64,000 nucleotides of DNA, from positions 2,046,001 to 2,110,000 of the forward strand of contig NZ_CP033897.1 in assembly GCF_003813985.1 (NCBI RefSeq), given 5' to 3'. Position numbers and translations under genes: made by a program. This document shows, in pieces, positions 27,800 to 37,218 of the stretch. The notes below the pieces were generated by a model. That model ran no database searches, was not told where the DNA came from, and worked only from the letters and a program-made list of their open reading frames with translations. Origin of the DNA: Corynebacterium gerontici (lineage in GTDB: Bacteria; Actinomycetota; Actinomycetes; Mycobacteriales; Mycobacteriaceae). Each line of letters begins with the position of its first letter. The first letter of the stretch is position 1.

Positions 27800-29257
27800 A
27801 TGAAAACTTTCGGCACACCGCTGGCAGCTCATGCCACCGCGATCGAGGGGCTGTTCATCCTCGACCTCACGGTGCACGGAGACAATCGCGGATGGTTCAA
27901 GGAACAGTGGCAGCGAGCGAAATTCCGCGAACTTCACCCCGTCGCGGCAGACGGATCAAGTGCAGTGGCAGGCGCCCGCGCGCTGCGGGAATTTGAGCCG
28001 ATTCAGCAAAATATCTCTTTTAATGCCTCACCTGGGGTTACGCGCGGTTTGCATGCCGAGCCCTGGGACAAGCTCGTCTCCGTTGCAAACGGTCGCGTAT
28101 TTGGAGCGTGGTGTGATATCCGCGAAGGCTCAGCCACATACGGTGAAGTCTTGACGTGCGAAATCGGGCCGGAACGCGCAATATTCGTACCCCGCGGGGT
28201 AGCCAACGGTTTTCAGGCGCTGGCGCAGGACACCGTCTACACCTACCTGGTGAATGGCCATTGGTCTGCCGATGCCAACTACAGCTTTGTCAATCTCGCC
28301 GACCCAACCTTGGGCATCGATTGGCCCCTGCCCATCACCGAATGGTCGCAGAAGGATCGTGAACACCCCCAGCTTTTCGACGCCACCCCTGTCCCCCAAA
28401 AGCAAACGCTGATCATCGGCGCTGATGGTCAGCTCGGGCAAGCGCTCCAAGCAGTCCTGCCCAATGCACTTACGTGGACACGCAGCGATTGGGATATGCG
28501 CAAGCCGCTGCCGGAGATGGATTGGTCGCAGGTGGGGGTGATCATCAATGCCGCCGCTTACACCGCAGTGGATCAGGCCGAGGATGATCGAGCCACAAGC
28601 TGGGCTGTGAATGCAACCGCTGTGCAACGCTTAGCTGCTGTAGCAAATGAGCATGAGATCACCTTGGTGCAGGTATCCAGCGAATATGTTTTTGACGGCT
28701 CCAATCAATGCCACGATGAATCAGAAATGCTCAGCCCGTTGAGTGTCTATGGACAATCGAAGGCTGCGGGCGAACTCGCAGCAATGGGAGCAAGACGAAA
28801 CTATATTGTGCGCAGTAGTTGGGTCGTTGGGAATGGCAATAATTTCGTCGCCACCATGTGCTCCTTGGCCAAACGCGACATTCATCCGAAGGTGGTTAAC
28901 GACCAGTTCGGACGCCTAACATTCGCCGACGACCTCGCCTTTGGCATCGTGCATCTCCTCCAAGAGCAAGCGCCGTGGGGCGTGTACAACCTCAGCAATA
29001 GCGGTGAGGTCGTGTGCTGGGCAGATATCGCCCGCGAAGTGTATCGACTGTGCGGACGCTCCGCGAAAGACGTAGAGCCTGTGAGCAGCGAAGAATATTT
29101 TGGCACGCAACCTCACGCTCCTCGTCCCACACACTCCGCATTGAACTTGGCAAAAATTGAAGCCAGTGGATTTGTGCCGCGCGACTGGCGCCCGGCGTTG
29201 GCTGAATACGTGAGGACTGTCGAGGTACGACCATCGAAGGAGGCTGGGGCACAGTGA
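27800..29257 (+). CDS. rmlCD: Fused dTDP-rhamnose epimerase/reductase RmlC-RmlD
   Basis: 485 aa. Residues about 1-190 are a cupin-fold RmlC ([31 protein letters not shown] with the catalytic His; [12 protein letters not shown]). Residues about 200-475 are RmlD ([36 protein letters not shown] with the catalytic Tyr/Lys). It does 3,5-epimerisation then 4-reduction to dTDP-L-rhamnose. The same fusion exists in C. glutamicum. Its 3' end overlaps the rmlA GTG by 4 bp. Confidence 0.94.
   Translation: MKTFGTPLAAHATAIEGLFILDLTVHGDNRGWFKEQWQRAKFRELHPVAADGSSAVAGARALREFEPIQQNISFNASPGVTRGLHAEPWDKLVSVANGRVFGAWCDIREGSATYGEVLTCEIGPERAIFVPRGVANGFQALAQDTVYTYLVNGHWSADANYSFVNLADPTLGIDWPLPITEWSQKDREHPQLFDATPVPQKQTLIIGADGQLGQALQAVLPNALTWTRSDWDMRKPLPEMDWSQVGVIINAAAYTAVDQAEDDRATSWAVNATAVQRLAAVANEHEITLVQVSSEYVFDGSNQCHDESEMLSPLSVYGQSKAAGELAAMGARRNYIVRSSWVVGNGNNFVATMCSLAKRDIHPKVVNDQFGRLTFADDLAFGIVHLLQEQAPWGVYNLSNSGEVVCWADIAREVYRLCGRSAKDVEPVSSEEYFGTQPHAPRPTHSALNLAKIEASGFVPRDWRPALAEYVRTVEVRPSKEAGAQ
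28371..28382 (+). repeat. 12-mer repeat AGCTTTTCGACG
   Basis: Exact copy in the sense strand of rmlCD (QLFDATP), in the linker between the RmlC and RmlD halves. The 3' flank is CCACCCCTG. Confidence 0.8.
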
Positions 29258-30120
29258 AAGGGATCATCCTCGCCGGCGGTTCCGGGACACGCTTGCATCC
29301 GATTACCCTTGGCATTTCCAAGCAGCTCATGCCCGTGTACGACAAGCCAATGATCTACTACCCATTGAGCACCTTGATTGAAGCAGGTATTCAGGAAATC
29401 CTGGTCATCACCACCCCAGAGGATCAGCCCGCGTTCCAACGCCTGCTTGGTGGCGGTGCTCAATTTGGCGTCACGCTGGAATACGCAGTGCAGCCGCGAC
29501 CAGAAGGTCTTGCTCAGGCATTCATCATCGGCCGGGATTTCATCGGCTCAGATTCAGTCGCCCTGGTGCTAGGCGACAACATCTTTGACGGCCACGGCCT
29601 TGGCGATGCGCTAAAGCGATGCCGCGAACCCGAAGGTGGCACCGTGTTTGCTTACGAGGTGTCGGATCCTTCGCGCTATGGCGTGGTGGCATTTGATGAG
29701 CACGGCAGCGCTACTTCGATTGAAGAAAAGCCCGAGCAACCGCGCTCCAATTTTGCTGTGGTGGGGTTGTATTTCTATGACAATTCCGTGGTTGATATTG
29801 CCGCACACATTCGACCCTCTGCGCGCGGAGAACTCGAGATCACCTCAGTGAATGAGGAGTATTTGCGCCGCGGGAAGCTCAATGTACACTGTCTCCAGCG
29901 CGGTGATGTGTGGCTTGATACCGGCACCATTGATTCCATGAGCGAGGCGGCAGCCTATGTGGAGGTGTTGCAAAAGCGCACCGGCGGGGTAATTGGTTCA
30001 CCAGAAGTGGCTGCCTGGCGTGAGGGATTTATTAGTGATGCCCAGCTTGAAGCGCAGGCCAAGGCGATGCAGAAGTCTGGGTATGGGGATTATTTGTTGC
30101 GTGCACTCCAAGGTGGTTAA
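29254..30120 (+). CDS. rmlA: Glucose-1-phosphate thymidylyltransferase
   Basis: 288 aa, first enzyme of dTDP-rhamnose synthesis. Nucleotidyltransferase signature [33 protein letters not shown], and [24 protein letters not shown] start overlapping rmlCD (GTGA), so translation is coupled. Last gene of the rmlB-rmlCD-rmlA operon. Confidence 0.96.
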   Translation: MKGIILAGGSGTRLHPITLGISKQLMPVYDKPMIYYPLSTLIEAGIQEILVITTPEDQPAFQRLLGGGAQFGVTLEYAVQPRPEGLAQAFIIGRDFIGSDSVALVLGDNIFDGHGLGDALKRCREPEGGTVFAYEVSDPSRYGVVAFDEHGSATSIEEKPEQPRSNFAVVGLYFYDNSVVDIAAHIRPSARGELEITSVNEEYLRRGKLNVHCLQRGDVWLDTGTIDSMSEAAAYVEVLQKRTGGVIGSPEVAAWREGFISDAQLEAQAKAMQKSGYGDYLLRALQGG

Positions 30121-30181
30121 TGCCCCTCAGGTGTGGGCGAGGCCTTGCTACTGAAAAACATCACCATTACATTTGGTGGGT

Positions 30182-31411
30182 ATGTTTTCCAATAAGACTT
30201 TGACATTATTCATGGCAGCGCTGAGCAGCATCGCCCTCCCACTGGCGGCCTGCAGTCCCGGCAGCAGCGAGCAGGCAAGCACGACGAGCAGCAGCGAGCA
30301 GCCAGGTGCACAGAGCAGTAGCGAGCAGGCTCAAGAACAAGATGCACCCCAGGCCAGGGTAGCCGTGGCTACCGAGGATGGCATCACGATCTTCGATGGC
30401 AATCTGCAGCAGCTCGCCTCATTCGATCTACCGGCACGGCCCACCTTGAGCACCCTTGGCGATCATCGCCATATTGCAGCGGTACTGACCAAGAACAACG
30501 CGGTGGAGATCATCGATGCGGGCAGTTGGAGCGTGCCCCACGGTGATCACTCCCACTACTACACCACCGAGCCCTCCAAGGCGCAGCAAGCACTGGAAGG
30601 GGCAAAGCCCATTCATGTTGTAAGCAATGCGAACGCTGGCACCAGCGCCATCTTCTTCGACGATGACGCCGAAGGGCGTGTGTTGGACGCAGAAAAACTT
30701 GAACATGGCCAGCTTGATGCAGCACAACGCATCAAGGCCAAAGAAGCCCACCACGGGGTTGTTGTGCCTTTGGCCAATGATCAGATGTTGGTATCCCAGA
30801 AGGGCGCACGCCTGGCCGATACCATCACGTTGCTCGACGCCGATGGTGAGACGATCGGGACTTTCGACTGCTCAGAGATGCACGGCGAGGATGTGCACGC
30901 CAATAACGCCATCTTTGGATGCAGTGATGGAGTGTTGGAGATCCAAGATGGCAAGCCGACGATGATCCCCGCGCCCGATGCCTCCGGTGAGCGCGTGGGT
31001 GCGATTACTTTTAATCACGATGCCAGCGCGGCCCTTGGCGATTGGGGCGAGGAGTCGCTGCTGCTGATCCGCGAACACCAGGCAAAAGTGGTGCCCACCC
31101 CAGCGGCTTTTGGCAATCGCATTAGCTTGCCCGAAGGCGGCTTTGCCTACCTTGATACCGAGGGCGTGTTGCACATTTTGGATGATCAGGCCGTAGAGCA
31201 ACGCAGCATTCCGGTGATGGGCGCCTGGACCAAACCCAAAGGTCATGGCGGCGTGGCACCTGGCATCGCTGCAGGCGAAAACGGCGAGGATACCCTGGTG
31301 TGGGTAAGCGACCCGAAGAGCAATACTCTCTACCAGGTAAACCTCAGCGATGACTCGATCACGCACACAGACGTCGAGGGTGCTCCGGCATCGCTGGCTG
31401 CCGTGGGCTAA
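30182..31411 (+). CDS. aztD: AztD-like zinc metallochaperone lipoprotein
   Basis: 409 aa. Lipobox LAAC (Cys24), then a low-complexity SSSEQ-repeat linker (about 27-58), then a beta-propeller-like domain. His-rich landmarks fit AztD, the chaperone that passes Zn to the AztC binding protein: HGDHSHYYTTEPS, KPIHVVSN, FFDDD, EAHHGVVVPL, EMHGEDVHANNAIFGCSDG, VWVSDPKSN. Usually it is next to an aztABC transporter; none is in this window. Start ATG at 30182 with GGTGGG immediately upstream. Ends 6 bp from the convergent pyruvyltransferase gene. Confidence 0.8.
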   Translation: MFSNKTLTLFMAALSSIALPLAACSPGSSEQASTTSSSEQPGAQSSSEQAQEQDAPQARVAVATEDGITIFDGNLQQLASFDLPARPTLSTLGDHRHIAAVLTKNNAVEIIDAGSWSVPHGDHSHYYTTEPSKAQQALEGAKPIHVVSNANAGTSAIFFDDDAEGRVLDAEKLEHGQLDAAQRIKAKEAHHGVVVPLANDQMLVSQKGARLADTITLLDADGETIGTFDCSEMHGEDVHANNAIFGCSDGVLEIQDGKPTMIPAPDASGERVGAITFNHDASAALGDWGEESLLLIREHQAKVVPTPAAFGNRISLPEGGFAYLDTEGVLHILDDQAVEQRSIPVMGAWTKPKGHGGVAPGIAAGENGEDTLVWVSDPKSNTLYQVNLSDDSITHTDVEGAPASLAAVG

Positions 31412-31417
31412 CGCTTT

Positions 31418-32749
31418 CTAGCGTTCATCACCGCGCACACGAGCCACCAGGCGCCCAAGCCGACGGGAAGCATGTGGTGGCTCGGGTGCCTGTTCAGGCT
31501 CATCTATGTGCTCCTCCGGCTCCGGCGGATAGCAGCGCTGCGCAAGTTGCCACTTGGCATCCCGGCACTGCTGCACTTGATCCGGGTCGATCCCCTTACC
31601 CGGTTGTGGCCAAGGATCCTGTTGCGTAGCGCTCAAGTGCGCCATCGGCCAGGAAGAACCAGCCGCCTGCACCGCCTCGTGTTTGACCGCGTAATAGTCC
31701 TGCCTGTGCATCTCTAGAGCAACGCCCTTGGCACCGGCAGCGGCGGCAATCATGTGTGGGTGATAGCGGGTGCTGAGCCAGGTTTGCTCGCTTGTGACTG
31801 GCACCCCGAAGGCCCAGAGCTCATCAAAGGCCACGAAGCGGAAACCCTGGTAGCGCTCTGGCCAGCGCTGATGCAGCTCGCGCCAGATCTGGCCATCGAT
31901 ACCGGGGATGCACTCGATAATGCTTAATTCTTCTCCGCACACGCCATAGTGCTGCAGGCCCTGGTGGATCCAGGCTGCGGCATCGGCAGCGTTGCTGCGC
32001 AGGAGGTCTGCTTGGGCGCACAGCACAAAGGGACGCTCGCGGGCATCGTCTGCGCCAGGACCAAAAACGCCCTCGCTATGCTCCGGGCTGTTGATACCCA
32101 GCCAGGCATCATCACCGCTCATGCTCGGTTGCAGGCCTGCTGCTTGGAGCAGGTCGCGGGATGCTGCATCTCTAACATCCACCACGTCGCAGCGTTGGAG
32201 GGAATCAACCAGTACCGCTCGAGCCTGCTCAAGGGGCACTACGCCTTGGCCTGTGGCAAAACGACGGGCATGCTCGGCACCAGCCTGGGAGGCCATGGCG
32301 CACACCGCAACATTTTTCGGCCAGAAATCATTGAGCCAGCCACCACCAAGGATGTGCACCACATCGGCGGTGCGGGCGATATTGGTGCCGGTGACGTGTT
32401 CGGGGTGCGGGCCTGCGTCGAAAAGCAATTGCACCGCCGTGTGTGCAAGATACTCATAGGCCTCGGCGTGGAAGCCCTCGGGTTGGGCCGGATCGAGGCC
32501 GAAGTGATCGGCCGTGGCGTGGTAGGCGTGGCCGGCGAGATCCCACAATGTGTTGGTCACAATGAGATCGGGGTGGTGGTTGTGGTGCAGCAAGGAGGCC
32601 CTGCCGGGTGAATGGCAATCGAGAATCACACGCGCATCAGGGCGCAGCTCGGCCAAGGTGCGCAGCCAGGAGGCCACGATGTATTCGTCGCCAAAGTTAG
32701 GGTGCCCAGCCGGAGCCACCAGGTAGATGAGCGAATCTTTAGCAGACAT
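31418..32749 (-). CDS. Polysaccharide pyruvyl transferase family protein
   Basis: 443 aa. LVAPAGHPNFGDEYIV at the N-terminus, VVHILGGGWLNDFWPKN and STRYHPHMIAAAAG fit PF04230, which adds pyruvate ketals to surface glycans or processes related sugars. The C-terminal 35 residues are a Pro/Glu/Arg-rich tail (EPEEHIDEPEQAPEPP). No glycan operon surrounds it apart from rmlBCDA nearby. TAGCAT sits 6 nt before the ATG, so it may be leaderless, and an 8-bp palindrome overlaps the promoter. Confidence 0.82.
   Translation of the reverse strand: MSAKDSLIYLVAPAGHPNFGDEYIVASWLRTLAELRPDARVILDCHSPGRASLLHHNHHPDLIVTNTLWDLAGHAYHATADHFGLDPAQPEGFHAEAYEYLAHTAVQLLFDAGPHPEHVTGTNIARTADVVHILGGGWLNDFWPKNVAVCAMASQAGAEHARRFATGQGVVPLEQARAVLVDSLQRCDVVDVRDAASRDLLQAAGLQPSMSGDDAWLGINSPEHSEGVFGPGADDARERPFVLCAQADLLRSNAADAAAWIHQGLQHYGVCGEELSIIECIPGIDGQIWRELHQRWPERYQGFRFVAFDELWAFGVPVTSEQTWLSTRYHPHMIAAAAGAKGVALEMHRQDYYAVKHEAVQAAGSSWPMAHLSATQQDPWPQPGKGIDPDQVQQCRDAKWQLAQRCYPPEPEEHIDEPEQAPEPPHASRRLGRLVARVRGDER
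32416..32427 (-). repeat. 12-mer repeat, one mismatch (TGCTTTTCGACG)
   Basis: 11 of 12 match inside the pyruvyltransferase gene, in the sense strand (QLLFDAGP). Confidence 0.6.
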
Positions 32750-32766
32750 ACCCCGATGCTAGCCAT

Positions 32767-32784
32767 AACAACAAAATTGTTGTT
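32767..32784. promoter_or_regulatory. Palindromic operator candidate
   Basis: AACAACAA-AA-TTGTTGTT, perfect 8-bp arms, 18 bp upstream of the pyruvyltransferase ATG and overlapping its presumed promoter. Confidence 0.5.
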
Positions 32785-33416
32785 AATACATACGCCGGTG
32801 CCTGCGCAGAAAAAGAGCGCCGCTTACATGCTTGGTGGCAGCGCAGCCGCAGGGCCTTGGACCAAGGGTGTACTCAATCACGTCGGTAGGAAGATCCGGA
32901 CGCCACTGTCGATGTAACGCCTCGACGAGGTCGAGATAGGCGCTGTACTCGCCGGTGGACCAATCAGCAGTTTTCCTCCAACCAATGGCCTGCGCCACTC
33001 GCTTATCCAAAATCAATGGGCGCATCGGGCTGCACCGGAGGTTTTCATGCTGCGGGCGATCTGCTGCGCATACGTTCCAGCACCCCAAGAGCAGACAGCC
33101 ACATAAAAGCGCAGCGCGTCGGCTTCAGTCTCAATGCCACCGGCGAGCTCGAAGAGTCTTTTCTAGAAACCTAAAGAAGCGGGTCGGGTCTTTTAAGAAA
33201 CTCAGGCAGTGCTAGATGTTGCGGCCAGCGCTTGCACCACCACCGCGGATAGAACACCGACGTTTGTGCCCACACCGTCTCTGCAGGAACCGCCTGCTCG
33301 GGATTGCCCAGAACAGCAAGCGCAGCCGATAGGCTTGCTGGCGATAAGGTCACAACGTCCCCCTCGGGCATCAGATCTTGAGTTCGTCTGATCAGCCTAC
33401 AGGCAGGCAAATGCAC
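32783..33416 (-). pseudogene. Broken gene, OGG-fold (8-oxoguanine glycosylase-like) protein
   Basis: Three pieces lie in different minus-strand frames. N-terminal: SVFYPRWWCKRWPQHLALPEF (frame ending 33171). Middle: FELAGGIETEADALRFYVAVCSWGAGTY (about 33060-33145). C-terminal: RPLILDKRVAQAIGWRKTADW..YSAYLDLVEAL..DLPTDVIEYTL (about 32860-33035). The LILDxRVA...W.TxxY..YL...VEY pattern fits a family annotated in actinobacteria as OGG-fold glycosylases. At least two frameshifts and a stop separate the pieces, so the gene is probably dead. Family assignment is from memory. Confidence 0.6.
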
Positions 33417-33433
33417 GAGGTGGGAAAAAGAAA

Positions 33434-33461
33434 CTCCACGTTCCTGCGGTGGAACGTGGAG
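33434..33461 (-). terminator. Terminator after tRNA-Thr
   Basis: Perfect 11-bp stem CTCCACGTTCC/GGAACGTGGAG; on the minus strand TTTCTTTTT follows. Confidence 0.9.
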
Positions 33462-33474
33462 GTTGAATATTGTG

Positions 33475-33550
33475 TGGAGCCGCCTGCGAGAATCGAACTC
33501 GCGACCTTCTCATTACGAGTGAGATGCTCTACCGACTGAGCTAAGGCGGC
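33475..33550 (-). tRNA. tRNA-Thr (anticodon CGT)
   Basis: 76 nt including an encoded CCA. Acceptor GCCGCCT/AGGCGGC, D-arm GCTCAGTCGGTAGAGC, anticodon stem TCTCA/TGAGA with loop CTCGTAA (anticodon CGT, reads ACG), T-arm GCGAG-TTCGATT-CTCGC. Same location, downstream of holB, as in related corynebacteria. Confidence 0.97.
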
Positions 33551-33608
33551 CTTGGATCAAATGATCCTGTTGGCACTTTACATCACGGTGCTGGCAGCAA
33601 GAAAATTG

Positions 33609-34814
33609 CTACTCACTTACACCGCATGCAAGCCTGATACGCCCAACCATCGCATCTAAAGCTGTCTCTGGCCGCACGTTCATTCCCAGGTGTTCACGGG
33701 CTTTCATAATGGCCTCGATGCAGGCGCTGAGCCCCTGTGGGCTCACTCTTTGGCACAGCCCCTCGGAGAGCTGCTGGAAATCTGGGTGCATGAGCTCAAC
33801 GTTGGAGTCCACGGCCTTGATCAGCGCATCGCGATACAGCCCTGCGAGGTCTACTAGGGCCAGATCCAGAGCATCACGCACCGCACGCGTTCTGCGCTTT
33901 TTGTGCTTATCTTCCAATTCTCGGATCTGCCCGGCGCTGCCACGCAATGCCTTTTGTGCGCCACGGCCACTAGCGCCCATGCCCAAAGCGGTGCGCAATT
34001 TTTCTACTTCTGCCTCGGATGCCTCAGCCAGGCCTTGCTCTGCTACTTTGGTGATTTCTTTGACCATGGCGGTGACATTGCGGAAGGCTTTATCGCCCCT
34101 GAATACGTCCTCGGCAAGGGTGAGTGTGCGCGCACGGCTGCGCTGCATATCGGGGTCTCGCACCAATCGTCTGGCACGGCCGACGTGATTACTGGTCGAT
34201 GCGGCGGCCAAGGTGGCAATTTCTTCGCTCACGTCGTCGCTTTGCATTAAAAGCCGCGCCACTTCTTTGGTGTTTGGTTGTGGCACATATACATGGCGGC
34301 TGCGTGAGACGAGCGTGGGCATCACGTCTTGGGGGTCAGTCGAAGGCGCGCATAGCAAAATGACGGTGTGCTTGGGCGGTTCCTCCACAGTTTTCAACAG
34401 GGCGTTCGCGGCTCCATCGGTAAGCCGATCGGCATTATCCAAAATCACCACGCGCCAGGAGGCCACGGTGGGCCGGGTGGCGGCTGGTTCGATCACGTCT
34501 CGGCGCATGGTGGCCACGGCGATGGAAAGTTCCTGGGGCACGATGTGGACTACATCGCCATGCGTGCCGTTGCGCACTGCTCGGCATTGTTCGCACTGCC
34601 CGCAGCCCACCACTTCGGGGTTGGAGCATTCGAGTGCTGCGGCGAATGCCACCGCCGCCACGGAACGTCCGGAGCCGGGAGGGCCGCTAAAAAGCCAGGC
34701 GTGCGTCATCGCGCTTCCGGTATCTCCCGCGCGGGCTGCGCGTGCGGCGTTGCGCAACTGTGGTGCGATTAGTTCGCTCACACCCATTTGGGTGAACACG
34801 TCATTGCTAGTCAC
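33609..34814 (-). CDS. holB: DNA polymerase III subunit delta'
   Basis: 401 aa clamp-loader subunit. Modified P-loop GPPGSGRS (no Lys, as usual for delta'), zinc module GCGQCEQC plus an earlier Cys, VVILDNADRLT (box IV), NALLKTVEEPP, and SRSRHV in place of the SRC motif of active loaders. GTG start with GGTGGA spacing 5; the longer open frame upstream is not supported. Replication role at the fork. Confidence 0.93.
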   Translation of the reverse strand: MTSNDVFTQMGVSELIAPQLRNAARAARAGDTGSAMTHAWLFSGPPGSGRSVAAVAFAAALECSNPEVVGCGQCEQCRAVRNGTHGDVVHIVPQELSIAVATMRRDVIEPAATRPTVASWRVVILDNADRLTDGAANALLKTVEEPPKHTVILLCAPSTDPQDVMPTLVSRSRHVYVPQPNTKEVARLLMQSDDVSEEIATLAAASTSNHVGRARRLVRDPDMQRSRARTLTLAEDVFRGDKAFRNVTAMVKEITKVAEQGLAEASEAEVEKLRTALGMGASGRGAQKALRGSAGQIRELEDKHKKRRTRAVRDALDLALVDLAGLYRDALIKAVDSNVELMHPDFQQLSEGLCQRVSPQGLSACIEAIMKAREHLGMNVRPETALDAMVGRIRLACGVSE

Positions 34815-34873
34815 GGAATCCACCCTAACCGCTATGTCACCACAAGATTGCACTGCCGGTTAGAGTTATTGCT

Positions 34874-36403
34874 ATGACCAGATTGTGGCGAGCATTCAAG
34901 TGGCTGTTCAGTACCTCGTGGCCTTTGTACGCCACGGCGGTGCTGGGCACGAATCTGCTTGCCGCAGCGGGCGTCATGCTGTTCTTGAAGTACCTGGTGC
35001 CAATGCCGGAACTCGCTGACTTCCCCGCCGACGCCCCGTATCTTCCCGCCATTGGCGTTGCCTATGTGATCTTCGCGGTGGTGGTGGGGGCCATTGCCAC
35101 GTTTATTCTCTTTCGGCCTGTGATCGATTGGCAGCGCCACCCGGAGCGTCACGATCCCAACATGGTGCGCCACCTGGTGATGCGCATTCCTTTTCTGCAG
35201 TCGGCATTGTGTTTGGCGGTGTGGCTGCTTGGCATCGTCATTGTGAGCGTCGCTGCAGCTCAAACCTCGACGCGCCTTTCCATCGTGATCGCGGTTGCCA
35301 CCACCTTGGCTGGTAGTGCGATCACGGTGATCACTTATCTTTTTGCTGAGCGCCTTGTGCGGCCCGTGGCGGCCATTGCGTTGGCGAGGCGTTTTGAGGA
35401 TTCCACCCTGGAGCCACCGATCAATCAACGCCTCGGCCTGACCTGGTTGCTCACCTCTGCGGCGCCGATTTTGGGCATTGCTCTTATGGCCCTGGGTGAG
35501 GCCATGGGGCTTTTCGCCGAAAACGCCAACAACATCGCCCCTGCCGTGATCGCACTGGCGATCACTGGCCTTATCACCGGTTTCATTGGCACCACGCTGG
35601 CCATCATGTCGGTGGTGGATCCCATTCGCGAACTGCAGGCCGCCATCAATCGCGTGCGTCGCGGCGAGTCTGACGTGCAGGTAGACATTTATGACGGCTC
35701 GGAGATCGGCGTGCTCCAAGCAGGTTTCAACGAGATGATGCGTGGCCTGCAGGAGCGTCAGCGCGTGCGCGATATTTTCGGTCGTTATGTAGGCATCGAG
35801 GTCGCCCGCCGTGCCCTGGAGGAACGCCCCACCCTGGGTGGCGAGGACCGCGAGGTGGCCGTGGTGTTCGTGGACGTGGTGGGTTCCACCACCTTCGCCG
35901 TGAATCATGATCCCGAGGAAGTAGTCGAGGAGCTCAATCGCTTCTTCGAGCACGTTGTTGAGGTCGTGCACCGCAATAAGGGCATCATCAACAAGTTCCA
36001 GGGCGACGCCGCTCTCGCGGTTTTTGGCGCCCCAATTTCTTTGACAGATTCTACGAGCCACGCGCTCACCGCCGCCCGCGAGCTGCGCCAGGAGCTGCAG
36101 GGATTACGCTTGCAGGCGGGCATCGGCGTGGCTTCAGGCCACGTGGTGGCAGGGCACATTGGCGGGCATGACCGCTTCGAGTACACCGTGATCGGCGATG
36201 CTGTGAACACCGCCGCGCGCCTCACCGAGATTGCCAAGGACACCCCTGGGCGCGTGCTCACCAACGCCTCCACCCTCGAAAGCGCCAATGAGGCGGAGCA
36301 GGCCCGCTGGACGCTGATGAAGTCGGTGGAGCTACGCGGTAGGAATTTGATGACGCAACTCGCCCGCCCAATCAGGCCCACCTTGGCGGATCGCTCGGAT
36401 TAA
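34874..36403 (+). CDS. cyaB: Membrane-bound class III adenylate cyclase
   Basis: 509 aa. Six membrane segments (about 1-250), a HAMP domain (about 252-305; VVDPIRELQAAINRVRRGE), then a catalytic domain (about 320-490). Metal-binding Asp residues lie in VVFVDVVGST and KFQGDAALAVFG; adenine-selecting Lys in NKFQGD; transition-state Asn/Arg in GDAVNTAARL. All residues for cAMP synthesis are present. It is likely the source of cAMP for GlxR. Divergent from holB, followed by a strong terminator. Confidence 0.93.
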   Translation: MTRLWRAFKWLFSTSWPLYATAVLGTNLLAAAGVMLFLKYLVPMPELADFPADAPYLPAIGVAYVIFAVVVGAIATFILFRPVIDWQRHPERHDPNMVRHLVMRIPFLQSALCLAVWLLGIVIVSVAAAQTSTRLSIVIAVATTLAGSAITVITYLFAERLVRPVAAIALARRFEDSTLEPPINQRLGLTWLLTSAAPILGIALMALGEAMGLFAENANNIAPAVIALAITGLITGFIGTTLAIMSVVDPIRELQAAINRVRRGESDVQVDIYDGSEIGVLQAGFNEMMRGLQERQRVRDIFGRYVGIEVARRALEERPTLGGEDREVAVVFVDVVGSTTFAVNHDPEEVVEELNRFFEHVVEVVHRNKGIINKFQGDAALAVFGAPISLTDSTSHALTAARELRQELQGLRLQAGIGVASGHVVAGHIGGHDRFEYTVIGDAVNTAARLTEIAKDTPGRVLTNASTLESANEAEQARWTLMKSVELRGRNLMTQLARPIRPTLADRSD

Positions 36404-36406
36404 ACC

Positions 36407-36456
36407 TAACCCCCGGCTACAGCTTTAAAAAGGCGCTAGCCGGGGGGTTATTTGTT
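36407..36456. terminator. Terminator between cyaB and the iron-type ABC genes
   Basis: TAACCCCCGGCTA pairs with TAGCCGGGGGGTTA, followed by TTTGTTTT. It serves cyaB and probably also the convergent ABC operon. Confidence 0.85.
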
Positions 36457-37218
36457 TTAGCACTCGTAGGCGATATGCATGCGCCCATTGTTTGGGTCGC
36501 GGTTGATCTTTGCCCGAACCCCGAAGATCTCTTGGATGGTCTCTGGGTGCAACACCTCTTCCGTGGCGCCCGCTACTGCCACTTTGCCGTCTTTGAGCAA
36601 CATGAGGCTATCGCAGAACATCGCGGCGAGATTGAGATCATGCAAGGCCACCACGCAGGTGGCATCAAGGGAGCGAACTAGGCGGAGGATTTCCAGCTGG
36701 TGTTGGATATCGAGGTGGTTGGTGGGTTCGTCGAGAAGCAGCTCTTTGGGCTCTTGAGCCAAGGCGCGCGCAATGTGAACACGCTGTTGCTCGCCACCGG
36801 AAAGCTGATGCCAGGAACGATCCTGTAAGTGCGTGACCCCAGTTCTTTCCATGGCGGCCTCGATGGCTGCTTGATCTGCGCGCTGCTCTGCAGCGATGAG
36901 GGAACGAAATGGGATACGCCCTAAGGCCACTACCTCGCGCACCGACATGTTCAGCTCAGTGCCCACATGCTGGCTTACCACCGCGATGTGCTTGGCTCGT
37001 TCTTTGCGCCCAATGCTGTGCAAATCGCGTTGGTTTAATAGCACCCTGCCTTCGGTGGGACGCACCTCGCCGTGCAGGAGGCGCAGGAAGGAGGATTTGC
37101 CTGAGCCATTGGGGCCGAGCAGACCCACGGTGGTGTTGGGCTCTGGTGTAAGCGACACACCGTTGACTACTAGGTTGTTGCCGCGCTTCCAGCTCACTTC
37201 GTGTGCTTGCAGGCTCAT
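36457..37218 (-). CDS. FecE-type ABC transporter ATPase
   Basis: 253 aa. Walker A GPNGSGKSS, Q-loop VVSQH, signature LSGGEQQRV, Walker B ELLLDEPTNHLD and switch His (VVALHDLNLA). Energises the FecCD permease encoded upstream. ATG at 37218 overlaps the permease stop (ATGA). The C-terminal domain (about 215-253) is typical of siderophore/heme/cobalamin importers. Confidence 0.92.
   Translation of the reverse strand: MSLQAHEVSWKRGNNLVVNGVSLTPEPNTTVGLLGPNGSGKSSFLRLLHGEVRPTEGRVLLNQRDLHSIGRKERAKHIAVVSQHVGTELNMSVREVVALGRIPFRSLIAAEQRADQAAIEAAMERTGVTHLQDRSWHQLSGGEQQRVHIARALAQEPKELLLDEPTNHLDIQHQLEILRLVRSLDATCVVALHDLNLAAMFCDSLMLLKDGKVAVAGATEEVLHPETIQEIFGVRAKINRDPNNGRMHIAYEC

Noticed and set aside
35511..35522. 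GGCTTTTCGCCG as a further copy of the 12-mer
   Set aside because: Two mismatches including the CGACG core; not counted.
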